A DNA stretch of 64,000 nucleotides from Chloridium humicola (lineage: Eukaryota > Ascomycota > Sordariomycetes > Chaetosphaeriales > Chaetosphaeriaceae). Positions 44,755 to 56,595 of this stretch are shown in pieces. The notes under the pieces were generated by a model. It was not told the DNA's origin and searched no databases. It saw only the letters and a program-made list of their open reading frames with translations. The first letter of the stretch is position 1. Every line of letters begins with the position of its first letter. A program made the position numbers and the translations under genes. The DNA is taken from NCBI GenBank assembly GCA_027569505.1, contig JAPDFF010000029.1, positions 124,001-188,000 on the forward strand, given 5' to 3'.

Positions 44755-45970
44755 TGTGGTGAATTTGTTGTGTTGTGATATGGTGTGGTGTGGTGTGGAG
44801 GAGTTGTGTGATGAGAGCGGGAGAAGTGATTGACAGGAGTTAAAGTTGAGAATGGAATGGTTCGTCAATTGGAATCAGGCCAACCGCGACGAGTATTTGA
44901 AGACCAGAGAAATTCTGTCCCCAAGGTTGTTTACTTCCCCTCATGACGCCAACCGTTGGGATGTGATGGGATGACATCACCATCAGGAACCGTGGTGACG
45001 TCATTTGACCTTTTGTGTCCGCAACCCTAACCCCTCAACTCCCCGAACAAGCTCGCAACACAATGACTTCGCCAAATCATCAGAATCAAAGCCACACCGA
45101 TAGAATTACCAAATCAATGATAGCAAAATTGGGATAATTTGTTGAACCGTCCCCGTTCGCGCTACAATCCCCGGATATTTCAAGAATCCTTCGATGATGG
45201 TTTTAGCTCGCGGGGAAGCCGGGTGAACAGTCTCCAATTTGCTGGTGGAGCCTACCCCGCATTCCCGCGCTTGGCAAATTGTGGGGAGACGCGGCTGCCT
45301 CCAACTTTGCAAACCAAACACCAGCAGCACCAGCACCCATCATGAATCGACACCGGAGACCTGGAAGTGTGAGGTTTCCGCCTCGCCCCATTTTCAACAA
45401 CCCAATCTTTCATTTTTGAAATGAGCATTGACTGAAGAAAGCAGCAGTCCGCTCCCGATCCCACCTCGACCGTCCCCTGATCTCGCCAGGGATGCGCTCC
45501 ACTCGGCAAAATACAAGCACGCTACCGATACCACTCTGCTTTACCCGGCGCCGTCCCTTCGAAGCCTGTGGAAGCCGGCCTGGAAGCTTTGGTGCCGCGG
45601 GGGCGGCTGCCGGCTGAATGCTCTCTCCCGCGTGGGCGAAATGACCTTCATCAAGGATTCAGGGGCACGCCAACTGCTCGGACCACACTCCACGAACCCG
45701 GTCTCCGGCCCGGCCTCGATGTGCTCGATCAGGCAACGCCCGCCCCTTGGCCAACCCCCAACGTCCCGATGTGTGGAGATGGCGTTGCATTCCGCCCTGC
45801 TCAAGGTTGCATCAACCGTCCGGGACAAATCTGCGGTGGTGGATATCCTTGAAGATGGGAATGCGGTCCGCCGGCCAGGATGAGCAGCTGTTTGCCCTTA
45901 AATAGGGGCTGCTCGCCCGGCATCCCATCGTTCTGTTCATCAGTGATCATTACTCTCGACAACCGTCAAG
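44755..45970. promoter_or_regulatory. promoter region of the xylanase gene
   Basis: 1.2 kb between divergent genes. For the xylanase, a TATA-like TTAAATAG lies at about 45899-45906, some 65 nt before the ATG. A GCGGGG matching the CreA consensus SYGGRG is at 45597-45602, in line with carbon-catabolite repression. I saw no XlnR-type GGCTAA. No further gene is supported although some frames exceed 90 codons. Confidence 0.4.
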
Positions 45971-47159
45971 ATGCATATCGCTTCGTCGCTCCTTTTACTC
46001 GCCGCCACCGCGCTGCCCGCCCTCGCTGGCAAGGGCAAAGAATGCAAGGGCCTCAACGTCCTGGCCAAGAAGGCCGGCATGAAGTACTTCGGTGCTGCCA
46101 CCGACTCCCCCGGCCAGCGCGAGCGCGCCCCCTACCCGGAGAAGTACCCCCAGTATGACCAGATCATGTGGAAGTCGGGCGAGTTCGGCCAGACGACGCC
46201 CACCAACGGCCAGAAGGTCAGTCACCCACACCTTGCCCCAAATCATCGCTGACCCGAGCAGTGGGCGTTCATCGGCCCCAGCCAGGGCCAGTGGAACTTC
46301 ACCGAGGGCGACATCGTGACCTCCCAGGCCCGCAAGCACGGCATGTACCTGCGCTGCCACGCTCTTGTCTGGCACAGCCAGCTCGCCTCCTGGGTCGAGA
46401 AGGGCGAGTGGACCCCTGAGGAGCTCCGCAAGATCATCGTCGACCACATCGAGCAAGTCGCCGGCCACTACCGCGGCCAGTGCTACGCCTGGGACGTGGT
46501 CAACGAGGCCCTGAACGAGGACGGCACCTACCGCGAGTCCGTCTTCTACAAGGTGCTCGGCGAGGAGTACATCAAGCTGGCCTTCAAGACCGCCGCCAAG
46601 GTCGACCCCCATGCCAAGCTGTACTACAACGACTACAACCTCGAGTCGCCAAGCGCCAAGACTATCGCCGCCCAGAACATTGTCAAGATGCTGCGCAAAG
46701 AGGGCATCCGCATCGACGGCATGGGTCTGCAGGCCCATCTCGTCGCCGAGAGCTCCCCCACCCTTGACCAGCACATCGACGCCATCAAGGGCTTTGCCGA
46801 CCTCGGTGTCGAGGTTGCCCTGACCGAACTTGACATCCGCATGACCACCCCCGCCACCGAGGAGAAGCTTGCCCTTCAGCGTGAGGCCTACAAGAATGTC
46901 AGTCTCCCCCCCTTGCTTGTCTTAGTGTCCCCCCACTGACCCCCCACAGGTTGTTGGCGCTTGCGTCCAGGTCCGCGGCTGCATTGGCATCACCCTCTGG
47001 GATTTCTATGACCCCTTCAGCTGGGTCCCCCATACCTTCACCACCGAGGGTGCTGCGCTGCTTTGGTTTGAGGACTTCTCCAAGCACCCCGCCTACGATG
47101 GCGTCGTCGAGGCCCTCACCAACAAGACCCGCGGCAACCCCCACGGTCCCCGCGATTAG
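45971..47159 (+). CDS. secreted GH10 endo-1,4-beta-xylanase
   Basis: Model: join(45971..46216, 46262..46897, 46950..47159), 363 aa. Signal peptide MHIASSLLLLAATALPALA. The GH10 barrel is complete: YLRCHALVWHSQ (near 125), acid/base Glu in CYAWDVVNEALNE (near 165), KLYYNDYNLE, GMGLQAHL, and nucleophile Glu in VALTELDIRM (near 270), then CIGITLWDFYDPFSWVP. No carbohydrate-binding module or linker, so a single-domain xylanase. Both introns (44 and 52 nt) use GTCAGT donors and are phase 0. It hydrolyses xylan outside the cell. C-ending codons dominate, as expected of a highly expressed secreted enzyme. Confidence 0.96.
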
Positions 47160-47387
47160 AATGGATAGAGTAGAGGGTTCTCTTCGTGTCGATACTTGAG
47201 CTGTGTTCTATTAGCATATTTGCTTTGTAAACCAAAAATATGAGTTGATTGAAGCAAAGCTCTAATGATCAACGTCTGGACTGTACTGTGTACATGGAAG
47301 AAGTCACCAATGGCAAATAATGAAATCAACCAAATCTGAATTTAGCAACTACGCTCAGCCTACTAGTAGCCACAAAACCCGAACCCC

Positions 47388-48414
47388 CTACTCAAACTGC
47401 TCCTTGCCGAGCTTCCCAACAAAATCCAGCCTCAGCAAGTTCTGCGCCTCAATCTCCTCCTTCCTCTCAACCAAGTCATCAACGCTCCACTGCGACGCCA
47501 CGACCCTCCCGCTGAGAAACCTCGCCTTCTCGCTCGACAACCAGACCGCCAAACCGCCGATCAGGGCGGGCGTCTCGAGCGTGAAGCGCCGGAAGGCGTC
47601 GAGCAGCATGTCGGTGTCGACGAGACCCGGGTGCAGGCACACGGTCGTGACGTGCGGGTAGGCCGCCGCCACGTGCGTCATCAGCTGCAGCGTCGCCAGC
47701 TTGCTGATCGAGTAGCCCGACATGAAGGGGAAGACCTGCCAGGCGCCGGCCGTGACTAGGTTGATGATGGTTGCTGGCGCGGAGGCGGGGAGGGCACGGA
47801 GGAAGTGCTGCGCGAGGAGGAAGGCGCCTTTGGTGTTGACCTCCTGTGGCAATGATGGGTGGTTAGCGACGGATTTTCCCAGGGTCTTTGGTGGTGGGAA
47901 TAGGGGCACGAACAAAGTTGAACCACCATGTGGCCGGGTCCTCCTCGTGGATGTTTCCACCCCCGGAATTGATGCCCGCGTTGTTGACGAGGATGTCGGC
48001 GTGTCCAAAGGTGACCTTGACCTTTGCAAACAGCGCGGCCACTGACTCGGCATCGGCGATATTGGTAGCCACCGAGAGCACCTGGACCTCGGGGTTGATC
48101 TCCTTCAGACTGGCCTCGACTGCCGCAAGCTTCTCGGCGTTGGTGGCTACGAGCACAATGCCCTTGGCTCCGGCCTTCGCAAATGCCGGAGCAATGCCCT
48201 GGACGGTTGTTAGCTGCAAAGTGCCGATGATGAATGGGAGTCGGAGAGTTGTTACCTTGGCTCCCATGCCGCGACTGGCACCGGTGATGATGGCAACCTT
48301 GCCCTTCAGGGACAGTTGCGGGCTGGATGGGTCGATGGACGGGTAAACATCCTGGTAGACGTGCCTCGTGAACTGGAGGCTGGTGACGAAGTGGTCGGCG
48401 GGCAGATTCTCCAT
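47388..48414 (-). CDS. short-chain dehydrogenase/reductase
   Basis: Model: complement(join(47388..47843, 47914..48198, 48256..48414)), 299 aa. Rossmann motif GKVAIITGASRGMGAKG (near 45), NNAG (DILVNNAGINSGGG), and catalytic YSISK (near 205). The usual Ser before the Tyr falls in a NLVTAGAW stretch, so Thr or no hydroxyl at the exact position is possible and worth checking by alignment. Oxidises or reduces an alcohol/carbonyl with NAD(P); substrate unknown. Intron 2 has the weaker donor GTTCGT but joins phase 0 to the required EVNTKGAFL block. It converges on the xylanase gene and is divergent from the Zn2Cys6 regulator at 49123. Confidence 0.88.
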
Positions 48415-49122
48415 TTTGGCTGTTTGTGGTGTCGAGGGTATTGGATGGGTATTTGTGGTGTGCGCTTGGAGGAACTCAGGAACTGATGATGCTGGCTGGA
48501 TGTTGGAAGTGACAAGATGGGAGGCACCTTCTTTATAGATGTGAACTCCATCTCGACAATACACTGCCGTCTGTCACTGCTATTATGGTCCAGCATCAAA
48601 TGGCGGAATCCTACAGCGCGCTCTGACAAACCCTGCCCCTGATTAGGATCTTAGTGTAACAGAGTCTTTGTAATCGTGCTGCCGTATCGGAGAAAAAATA
48701 TGGTGTTTCCAACACCGGGAGAGTCTGTCGGCAATGCCTAGCGGCCGCAGAACGGAGCCACCTCCGTCTTGCAGAAGTTGCAGGACGCTTCCTACTGGCA
48801 AGCCTCGGCATGCCCCGATGCACCTCGAACAAAGTTTCCTAATGCGGTAGTTAGGCGCCGTTGTACTCCACATAAGCGCATCTCCTCAGGATTGCGGATG
48901 CTGAGGCCCCTTACTCAGCACTCGGCTGATGGCCGAAGCTCTACTATGTAGGCTAGCGAGATGACGTGCAGAGTAGCGCGGAGGAGACTGTCCGCCGAGA
49001 CTTGAGGGCCCCTGTAGCCTTTGCCAAGAATACACAAATAGGGGGATATACCGCGAGGAGCGGAGGAGGCATTACCAAGACCCAAGACTCCAAAGACAGA
49101 AATCAACCCATGCCCTCATAAT
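48415..49122. promoter_or_regulatory. divergent promoter between SDR and Zn2Cys6 genes
   Basis: About 710 nt shared upstream region with no coding sequence. A CGG-containing stretch (about 48742-48765) is present, but I cannot point to a defined operator. Confidence 0.35.
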
Positions 49123-50763
49123 ATGGGTCGCCAACCAAAAGCTGAAAACTGCCAAACCTGTCGCCGGAGGAGGGTAAAGTGTGGTGAGTTCTGCCGGGAA
49201 TCTGTTTGTCACTTGCAGCTTCTGCATGTCGAGGAAAGTTGACATTTCTGGCCACAGACACGGCACGCCCAGAGTGCAAGCGATGTCTCACGTCTGGCTA
49301 TCAATGTGGCGGCTATGATCTTCCATTGCGTCTGCACAACCTTGGCGTGCAGAGCGAGAGAGACGGGACGCACCGTTTGGCCAAGCTTCCAACGGCTCCC
49401 CTGAACCCCCGGCCTGTGGTACGTGTCCATGTACCTGTACGCGTGTCCGTGCCGCAGGAATTGCGCCTCAGCGCGTTCCAGAACGAGATCGCCTCGTCTT
49501 GTTTCTTTGGTACCTTCAACTGGGCCCCTTTCTGGCGTCCTGCCATGATGTTAGCCGCCAATGACGGCTCTCCTGGCGTAAGCCAGGTCTGTTTTCAAGC
49601 CATCTTACAAGGCTATCTGGGGCTGAGGCATGGGGACGAGACCTTGCAGACCAAGGGGCGCCACTTGTATGGACAAGTATTACCAAAGGTCCGGGCCTTG
49701 TTATCACAGCCTGACAAGTCCCAAGTCGCCAAGCTTGTCGTTCCAATCATGTTGATGGGCATGTATGAGGTGGGTGAAGAGACATACCCAAGACGAGAAG
49801 GCGCAGGAGATGCTAACCAGCCTGTCTGCAGTTTACCATGAACGACACTATGGGACAGGCTCCCCCTCACCACATGGGCATTGTCCAGGTTCTGCGGCAC
49901 TGTGGCCCAGAAACCTTCCAGAACAAGCACCTCCTTGAGTTGTACAGGTCGTGCAGAGCTCTTCTTGTAAGTTCGGAAATTTTGTCTGGAATTGGATAGG
50001 AGCTGACAATGCAAACACACAGATCTGTCAGGCATTCTGCCGGCAGCGCCGTTGTCTACTGATTGATGACGAGGCGTGGAAGTCTGTGCCATGGCAGCGG
50101 GTGCCCAAAACCTTTGAAGACCGCCTCATGGACTTTTTTGTCGACTCAGCAGGGATTGCCGAGGACGTGTACGTCCTAGCAAACCGGGAAGCCTGCCGTG
50201 GGAGGATCACAACACTGTCCAAAGAGCTGGAAAGGTGGCGTTGGGATTGGCATGCCGTCAACTGGGCGTCCGTTCGCAAAGCCCCCCCGGAGAGGAGCGA
50301 GAAGGGAGTGGATTTGGAGTTCGACTCGCCACGTCTGGCACTGGAAATTCTCTACTACAACGCCGCGCTTCTCTATCTGATGCAGCTCGAGGCCGCAGTA
50401 GGCGGCCAAATACCGCCGTCTGGTGACGAGGCTTACTTCGGCCGTCGCCACATGCAGGCTCTGGAGTCCCGCGGCAACCCCCTTCTTCTCCCCGACGAGG
50501 TCAAGTTTCGCTGTCAACCTGCGATTGAAGCGCTGATGACCATCCTTTGCCTCAACAAGCTTCTGGCGACGACACCCAGAAACGAGACAGTGGTGCCGCC
50601 AGCGCCAATAGGGATTGTCTACTGGGTGCTCCGAGACCACCAGCATCTGGGTGAGCGGGTGGCCTCGCTGCTGTCCACACACCCAATTTTTGACGATGGG
50701 GAGAGGATATTTGCAGGTTATTTTGTGTCCGTCGCTGGACCGCGAGTGACAACGGTGGGGTGA
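49123..50763 (+). CDS. Zn2Cys6 transcription factor
   Basis: Model: join(49123..49183, 49258..49769, 49832..49966, 50023..50763), 482 aa. MGRQPKAENCQTCRRRRVKC joins across intron 1 to DTARPECKRC and LTSGYQC, a complete zinc cluster (C-X2-C-X6-C-X6-C-X2-C-X6-C). The rest is helical, of the Fungal_trans_2 type (NEIASSCFFGTFNWAPFW; HMGIVQVLRHCGPETF; YYNAALLYLMQLE). Introns 2-4 are phase 0 with clear branch points. The compact size and DNA-binding N-terminus are typical of regulators tied to small metabolic loci. The nearest candidate targets are the divergent SDR and the downstream Old Yellow Enzyme gene (inference). Confidence 0.86.
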
Positions 50764-51571
50764 GCAGACGTCAACTAGGCAGTTCAAGAAATCAAGCGAG
50801 CGTGTTTACTCGCAAATGTTTCCAGTTAGTTACGATTTTCTTTTGCCTCTTTCTATACAGGTCCATACCTATACCAAGTCGCCTTTTAAAAGAACTCCTG
50901 CCCCTCAAAGATTCAACACTGAAAATTCCTGTAACTAGCTGAAATCATGCTGTGGCGGGACTTGTCTATTGCAACGCGACCCAACAAGCATATGTCTTAG
51001 TATTCTGAGATTAACAAGCTGTAGCTGTTTTATATTGCCGGTTCTAAATATTTTCTGGGCCGGCCTACTCAGTTTACGGTCTTTTAGTAAGTATCAGAGA
51101 AACATGTGGCTCAATGTCAAGTCATTGTTAGTGTTCGACAAGAACGATAGTGGTAGCATTAATGAGAAGAACCATGAGTTTGTCAACTTTGACAGAAAAC
51201 ATGCCAACAAACCTTAGAAAAAAGAGATTTGAATCACGATGATACCCAGTATAGCTGACAAATGCGGGCGAACTCCATGGGCTGTCTTGGTTCCGCAGTC
51301 GGTGGAGCTGCCGCGACTCAGTTGTGAAACCTGCGAAGGAAAACCCTGAGAGTTTATATAGATTTTCCGGTGGCCAGGAATTTCTAAGCAAGTGGAGTTA
51401 GTGTACCTTTTTAATATCTAACTGCCGTCCGTCTTAGAACATTTAGAATCTATCTAAGAACCTGCAATTACATCTGTTATTTGTCCCAAACCACCAGAGG
51501 TCACGAATCTGTATCAAATTTGTTACTGTCTGTACTTCAACGTCATTCGTTCTTCAAAAAAATACGACACA
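50764..51571. other. AT-rich intergenic spacer
   Basis: About 0.8 kb, markedly AT-richer than flanking genes (50820-51230 and 51380-51540). No gene recognised. The pattern would fit a RIP-mutated repeat, but I cannot identify a source element. Confidence 0.4.
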
Positions 51572-52903
51572 ATGCCTTCCCTTCCAGATGTCGACATCGA
51601 GGCCGCGCCGGGTCTTTCCTACTTCACCCCGGCGCAAAACCCGCCAGCAGGAACAGCCGCTGATCCTCAAACGACTGGCAAGCCAGTCCCCAAGCTCTTC
51701 CAGCCTTTCACCGTCCGCGGTGTGAGATTCCAGAACCGCCTTGGTGTATGTCTCCTCCAACCCCTTTTCTACAATTTGACCCGCAAGACTAACACCCATC
51801 CCCAGGTCGCCCCCATGTGCCAGTACTCGGCCGAAGACGGCCACATGACCGACTACCACCTCATGCACCTGGGCAGCATCGCGCAGCGCGGGCCGGGCAT
51901 GATCATGATTGAGGCGACGGCGGTCCAGCCCGAGGGCCGCATCACGCCGCAGGACGTAGGCCTGTGGAAGGACTCGCAGGTCGCGCCCATGAAGCGCGCC
52001 ATCGGCTTTGTGCACAGCCAGGGCCAGGTCATCGGCGTGCAGATCGCGCACGCCGGCCGCAAGGCCAGCAACGTCGCGCCGTGGAAGTACAACGAGGCCG
52101 TCGTGGCCACTGCCAAGGTCGGCGGCTGGCCGGACCGGGTGGTTGGGCCGAGTGATGTCCCGTTCTCTGAGATGTTCTGCCAGCCCAGGGCTATGACCAA
52201 GGAGGATATTGAGCAGTTCAAGAGGGACTGGGTTGCCGGGACGAAGAGGGCCGTTGCTGCTGGCGCGGACTTTATCGAGATTCACAACGCCCACGGGTAT
52301 CTGCTCTCGTCGTTCCTGTCGCCGCAGGCTAACACGCGGACGGACGAGTACGGTGGCTCGTTTGAGAACCGGATCCGGCTGTCCCTGGAGATTGCCCAGC
52401 TCACGCGTGACGCTGTGGGCGACAAGGTGCCCGTCTTCCTGCGCCTCTCGGCCACAGACTGGGTAGAGGAGACTCTTCCCGAGGAGAGCTGGACTGCTAA
52501 GGACTCTGTACGATTCGCGGAGGCTCTGGCTGCCCAGGGGGCTGTCGACTTGATCGACGTTTCATCCGGTGGTATCCATGCCGCCCAGAAGATCAAGTCC
52601 AGTCCCGGTTTCCAGGCGCCGTTTGCGATTGCGATCAAGAAGGCTGTCGGCGACAAGATTTTGGTGGCAACGGTCGGAGCCATCACCAACGGCAAGCAGG
52701 CGAACCGTTTGCTGGAGGAGGACGGGCTGGATGTTGCGCTCGTTGGGCGTGGCTTCCAGAAGGACCCCGGCCTGGCTTGGACGTTTGCTCAGCATTTGGA
52801 CACGGAAATTGCGATGGCCTCTCAGATTCGCTGGGGTTTCACCCGCCGTGGAGGTTCGCCGTACATTGATCCTTCCACTTACAAGGATTCGATCTTTGAG
52901 TGA
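51572..52903 (+). CDS. Old Yellow Enzyme family flavin oxidoreductase (YqjM-like)
   Basis: Model: join(51572..51745, 51806..52903), 423 aa. The TIM-barrel FMN enzyme shows VAPMCQYSAEDG (Cys at the position typical of the thermophilic/YqjM class), HLGSIAQRGPGMIMIEATAV, IQIAHAGRKAS (as GVQIAHAGRK), the active-site EIHNAHGYLL with the His pair replaced as H-N-x-H, and GGSFENRIRLS. It reduces activated C=C bonds with NAD(P)H. The 60-nt intron (GTATGT..CCCAG) is in frame without a stop, so retention would insert 20 residues right before the catalytic Cys. The 5' half of the coding strand is C-rich, the 3' half G-rich. Confidence 0.92.
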   Translation: MPSLPDVDIEAAPGLSYFTPAQNPPAGTAADPQTTGKPVPKLFQPFTVRGVRFQNRLGVCLLQPLFYNLTRKTNTHPQVAPMCQYSAEDGHMTDYHLMHLGSIAQRGPGMIMIEATAVQPEGRITPQDVGLWKDSQVAPMKRAIGFVHSQGQVIGVQIAHAGRKASNVAPWKYNEAVVATAKVGGWPDRVVGPSDVPFSEMFCQPRAMTKEDIEQFKRDWVAGTKRAVAAGADFIEIHNAHGYLLSSFLSPQANTRTDEYGGSFENRIRLSLEIAQLTRDAVGDKVPVFLRLSATDWVEETLPEESWTAKDSVRFAEALAAQGAVDLIDVSSGGIHAAQKIKSSPGFQAPFAIAIKKAVGDKILVATVGAITNGKQANRLLEEDGLDVALVGRGFQKDPGLAWTFAQHLDTEIAMASQIRWGFTRRGGSPYIDPSTYKDSIFE

Positions 52904-53039
52904 TTTCACTTCATTTAGCGGCAACAAATACCTTAGACATGAAATTTTATTTGCTTGATTATCTGCCCCTGACAAACCCCTTTCTTTTGCAAAATCATGT
53001 CCCATAGTCAAATCATGTGTCCAAAATTGTCTGACTCGC

Positions 53040-53681
53040 TCAAATGTAGTAGTAGATCTTCTCGCAGCTATGGTAGTTGTAACCGGGCGCGGTGCCATGG
53101 TCATCCTTGAAGCCGTCGAACACCTTGTAGCCGTTGGTGCCAGTGCTGTTGGTGCACACAGAGCGTCAGTCATGGCCGATGAGTCGAATCGCACAGTGAA
53201 GACGTACCTAACAAAAGAGTAGTTGGGCCTGAGTTGGGCGTTGGCGGGGATGTTCCACTTGAAGGTCACGCCGGTAGGGAATGTGCAGGACTGCTCGCCG
53301 CCCTCCCAGGTGTGGTAGGCTTCTGACTGGCTGGTGGTTTTCTTGACGCAGACATTGTTTCCGGGAATGCTGTACTGTATGTTGCTGCAGTCCGAGTCGT
53401 TGGCGCAGTACTAAACATGACCCCAAAAGATGTCATTAGCACTCCCTTGAGTCTGTTTGTGTGGCAAGAAAAGACGGATTGCTGGAGTTATGTACCACGA
53501 CAATTGACAGCCAAGTCTGAGGAACGCCAGCACCGCCCCAGGGCCAGCAGTTGAACATGTGGATGCCCTCCCCCCTCTTCGCCAGAGCGGGTGAGCCCTC
53601 AGCGGGGGTGGCAGGAGTTGGGGAGGCAAAAACACCTTGAGACGCGAGGGCCAGGGCAGAAAGAAACTTGATGCCGACCAT
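53040..53681 (-). CDS. small secreted Cys-containing protein with KexB site
   Basis: Model: complement(join(53040..53145, 53208..53410, 53496..53681)), 164 aa. Signal peptide MVGIKFLSALALASQGVFA, a short propeptide ending in the Kex2-type site LAKR, then a mature domain of about 125 residues with six or so cysteines (FNCWPWGG, YCANDSDCSN, NNVCVKK, EQSCTFP, YHSCEK). Introns are phase 0 and phase 2 with good branch points; the second ends CCAACAG. It resembles fungal secreted proteins of the small Cys-rich, effector-candidate type. No enzyme motif; function unknown. Confidence 0.78.
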
Positions 53682-54748
53682 TTTGCTGAGAGGGATGCGT
53701 CTGGTTGAGAGAGATGAGAAAGGTTGGCGTGTGTCTCAAAGACTGTAGGCAATAGAGGAACAATGGGCAATACTTATATAGCCGCTGGCCTGCTGTCGGC
53801 AAGGGCATGAAAGTTACCTATCTCACGTCAGACAAAGAAGTTCAGGCACAGTGTTGGGCTGGAGCTATGGACGAGAGTGGCCCAACAACGGTTTGATTGG
53901 CGTGTGACGGTGTGTATATGCAAGAACTGCATTACGGCTTACCGCTTACTCATGCCACCATGATCATTGGTATTCCCACAAGATGCTAGTCCAAAGCATT
54001 TCCAACTTCCAAGGTAGATGTGTGGTTCCCCTCTTTCTGGCGCCTCAAACATGTATGTACATCATCTCGTGCAAACTTACCCTTTTTGGCAACTGTCCTC
54101 CACGTCCTCCACATCACCGCCTGCCGAAGGCCTTCATGAGTTCAGGCCCATCTCGTTCCGGTGTATTTGACTCCTGCTTCAACTTCAACTCTAATTCAAG
54201 CTTCTTAGCCCAGACTGCCTGCCAACGTCATGAAGGTGTCGCACCACTGCGCGGGGAATGAAGCAATTGATTCAGCACCAAATATCACCACCAGGATGGA
54301 ACTCAAAGGGTTGTTCAGCTGTTTCTGATGTTGTTGATTGATTCAGGAAAAATCTCTGGTTGGGCTGGGTCATGCAGATAGAAGAGGGGTAGATATGCGC
54401 CAACTCAGCGGTGGCTTGTTGCCCCCTTGCGGTTCGACAGAAGGAAGTCCGTTGTCCTGTGGTGAGCAGAGCACACAGGGCATATTTACATCCATGGACT
54501 AGGGAAAGATGAGGGACGAGATACTCAGACATAGAATGTTAGTGTGGATCAATATTTCTAGGCAATCATAGCGAGATTATCCCTATCCAGAAGCAGTGTC
54601 TGTCGGCCGTGAGATCCCTCCGTCCCCAGCACTCGTGGTTATGTTGCAGGATGTTGACGCTATAAGTATCTGTCAATCCTACCGCACAGCCTCTCCCGCC
54701 GATGCGAGGTATGACTCCTTCCTATGCTTCCCCAGATCCGTTACCCTC
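53682..54748. other. intergenic, no gene seen
   Basis: About 1.07 kb between the secreted-protein start and the stop of the oxygenase gene. No supported coding sequence, RNA gene or repeat. It holds the promoter of the secreted-protein gene (TATATAG at about 53776). Confidence 0.45.
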
Positions 54749-56049
54749 TCAGCTCGTCGCCATCAGGGCAATGTGCTTGAGCTCGCTATCAAAGTGTCAG
54801 TGCCAACTCCCTCGATCTCACCTAGGGGAATGTTACTTACTCCTGCACCTGCTCGCCCACCTTCATCGGCGGATACACCACCTCCTCCCCCTCATCCTTC
54901 CCCAGATTAAACTGCTGCGCCCTCACAGCCCTCGCCTTCTCCGCCAGCTCCGGAACCGGCGCCAAATCATAATCCGACGACAAATGCCAAAAGCAAGTCG
55001 ACGAGATCCGAATCAACGGACGCTCAGGGAACTTCTCCTTCCGCTCCGCGATCACCTCCAGCGTGCGCTCGTTGACCACCACCTCGTGGTACCCGGCCTT
55101 GATCAGCCCGCCCGTCATGTGCTCGAGCTGCTTGCCGGCCTGCACCAGCAGGTAGTTGCCGCGCGGGATCTTGACGGCGATGCGCTTGCCGGTGTTGCGC
55201 GCCCAGATGTGCAGGCCGGGGTAGCGCGAGCGGCCGTGGATGGTGAGGAAGTTGAGGTCCGTGTGGAAGCCGGCCAGGATGGTGTCTTTCTCGCCATACT
55301 TTTGAAGGTCGGAGGCAGTGGGCGCGAGGAGGTGGGGGCTGGGGTGGGTTAGACAGAGACATATCAGCGAAAGGCGGGGAAGCATACCCATAGCGGCCTG
55401 CCTCCCTGAACGTGTCGACTGGGATGCCGAGGCCGACGGCGGCCATCTGGGTGAGCCCTTCAACGCTGCAACTGGTCAGATCCAGGCCAGTAAGTTTTCG
55501 ATCTCAAACTCACGCATTCTTCATCGACGAACCCCACTGGTCCATAGCGGGCCTCCAACGTGCCTTGATATGCGGCGCCTCCGGAGTGATGTTATCGGCG
55601 TTCAGCCCGGGGAACTGTGTCTTGTACGGCGGCTGCTCAGCCATGCTCCAAAAGAAGCGGCACTTGGGGTCGGGCGAGTGCGCCATGATATCGAGCGGCC
55701 GCTCCGAGGGGGCCAGACGCTGGATGACGTTCAGGCATGGCTCATCGACGGCGCACTTGGGCTTCTCGGTGTTTTCAAGCGTCACGCCGATCTGGTACGA
55801 CAGCTCAGGTCGCTCATCCTTCTTGAGGTCTCCCTCGGGCTGGGCGAAGTAATCCTCGAGGATGTCCAGGAAGGTCTCGTTGTCCTGCTCTGACACGCGA
55901 GAGTCGTGGAGCACTAGGGCGCCATATGTGATGAGGGCGCTGGCCGCCTTCTCACACTCGGCCTGCACTGCCACTGAGTCGCGCGGCTGGTGCAGGAAGA
56001 CGTCGAGATCGATGACCGGGAGGTCCATGGAGAGTTCGGGGGCGGCCAT
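54749..56049 (-). CDS. 2-oxoglutarate/Fe(II)-type oxygenase
   Basis: Model: complement(join(54749..54785, 54841..55338, 55388..55465, 55514..56049)), 382 aa. The jelly-roll core has the metal motif AGFHTDLNFLTIHG (His and Asp near 240), distal His in KQLEHMTGG near 290 and an Arg-x-Ser-type pair in LIRISSTCFWH. It is of the isopenicillin-N-synthase-like group. The N-terminal half has MDLPVIDLDVFL and an ALVLHDSR strand. The final intron (GTAAGT..GATAG, 55 nt, branch CTGAC) gives the C-terminus VQDELKHIALMATS; reading through instead ends after VQE. Substrate unknown; hydroxylation or desaturation of a small molecule is the family norm. With the OYE and SDR it could serve a tailoring route. 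Confidence 0.86.
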
Positions 56050-56595
56050 TTTGGATGTGAGGGGTTGCTCAAAGTTGAATGTCGGAATCTGGAGTGAGGG
56101 TCTGAAAAAGGCACCGTTGACCTCAAATAAGTCGACCCTGGTATCGCCCTTTCAAATGCCGGAGATCTTGAATAAAAATCGGGCTAATTTTTGCTTGGCG
56201 ATTGTAACAAGCCCCCATATGAGGAAGGTCTCTCCACAACTTGTAACGATGTTCAACGGGGTCATGGACAGATGAAGCAGGTCCAGAATCTCTCCGCAAC
56301 TCACATGGGCGGGTCAAATTGACTCAGCCACTGAGAGCCCGCCAGTCGCCGATGACCGATGGCCGATTGGAGCCGTCGAACCATGTTCTGGACCCCGCCG
56401 CCATTGTGTGGCGAGGAGAGGCATGCTGAGAGTTCCTTATCGAGAAACGGATGTTTTGGCTTGAGACACAAGTAAGAAAGGGGCTAAAATTGTTGCTTAG
56501 CAACAGTTGGGAAACTTGAAGTTGTCGGAAAGGGGGTAGGTAAAAAGGGGGGCAAGCAAGGGAAAGGGGTTTATCTGCTTGCAGAGCAAAAAGAT
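56050..56595. other. intergenic, no gene seen
   Basis: About 545 nt between the oxygenase start and the tRNA-Asp gene. No coding sequence recognised; promoter of the oxygenase gene is expected here. Confidence 0.45.

Noticed and set aside
45995..46774. 259-codon minus-strand open frame
   Set aside because: It lies over the xylanase exons, whose catalytic motifs and signal peptide are unambiguous.
51554..52294. 246-codon minus-strand open frame
   Set aside because: Shadow of the Old Yellow Enzyme gene on the other strand.
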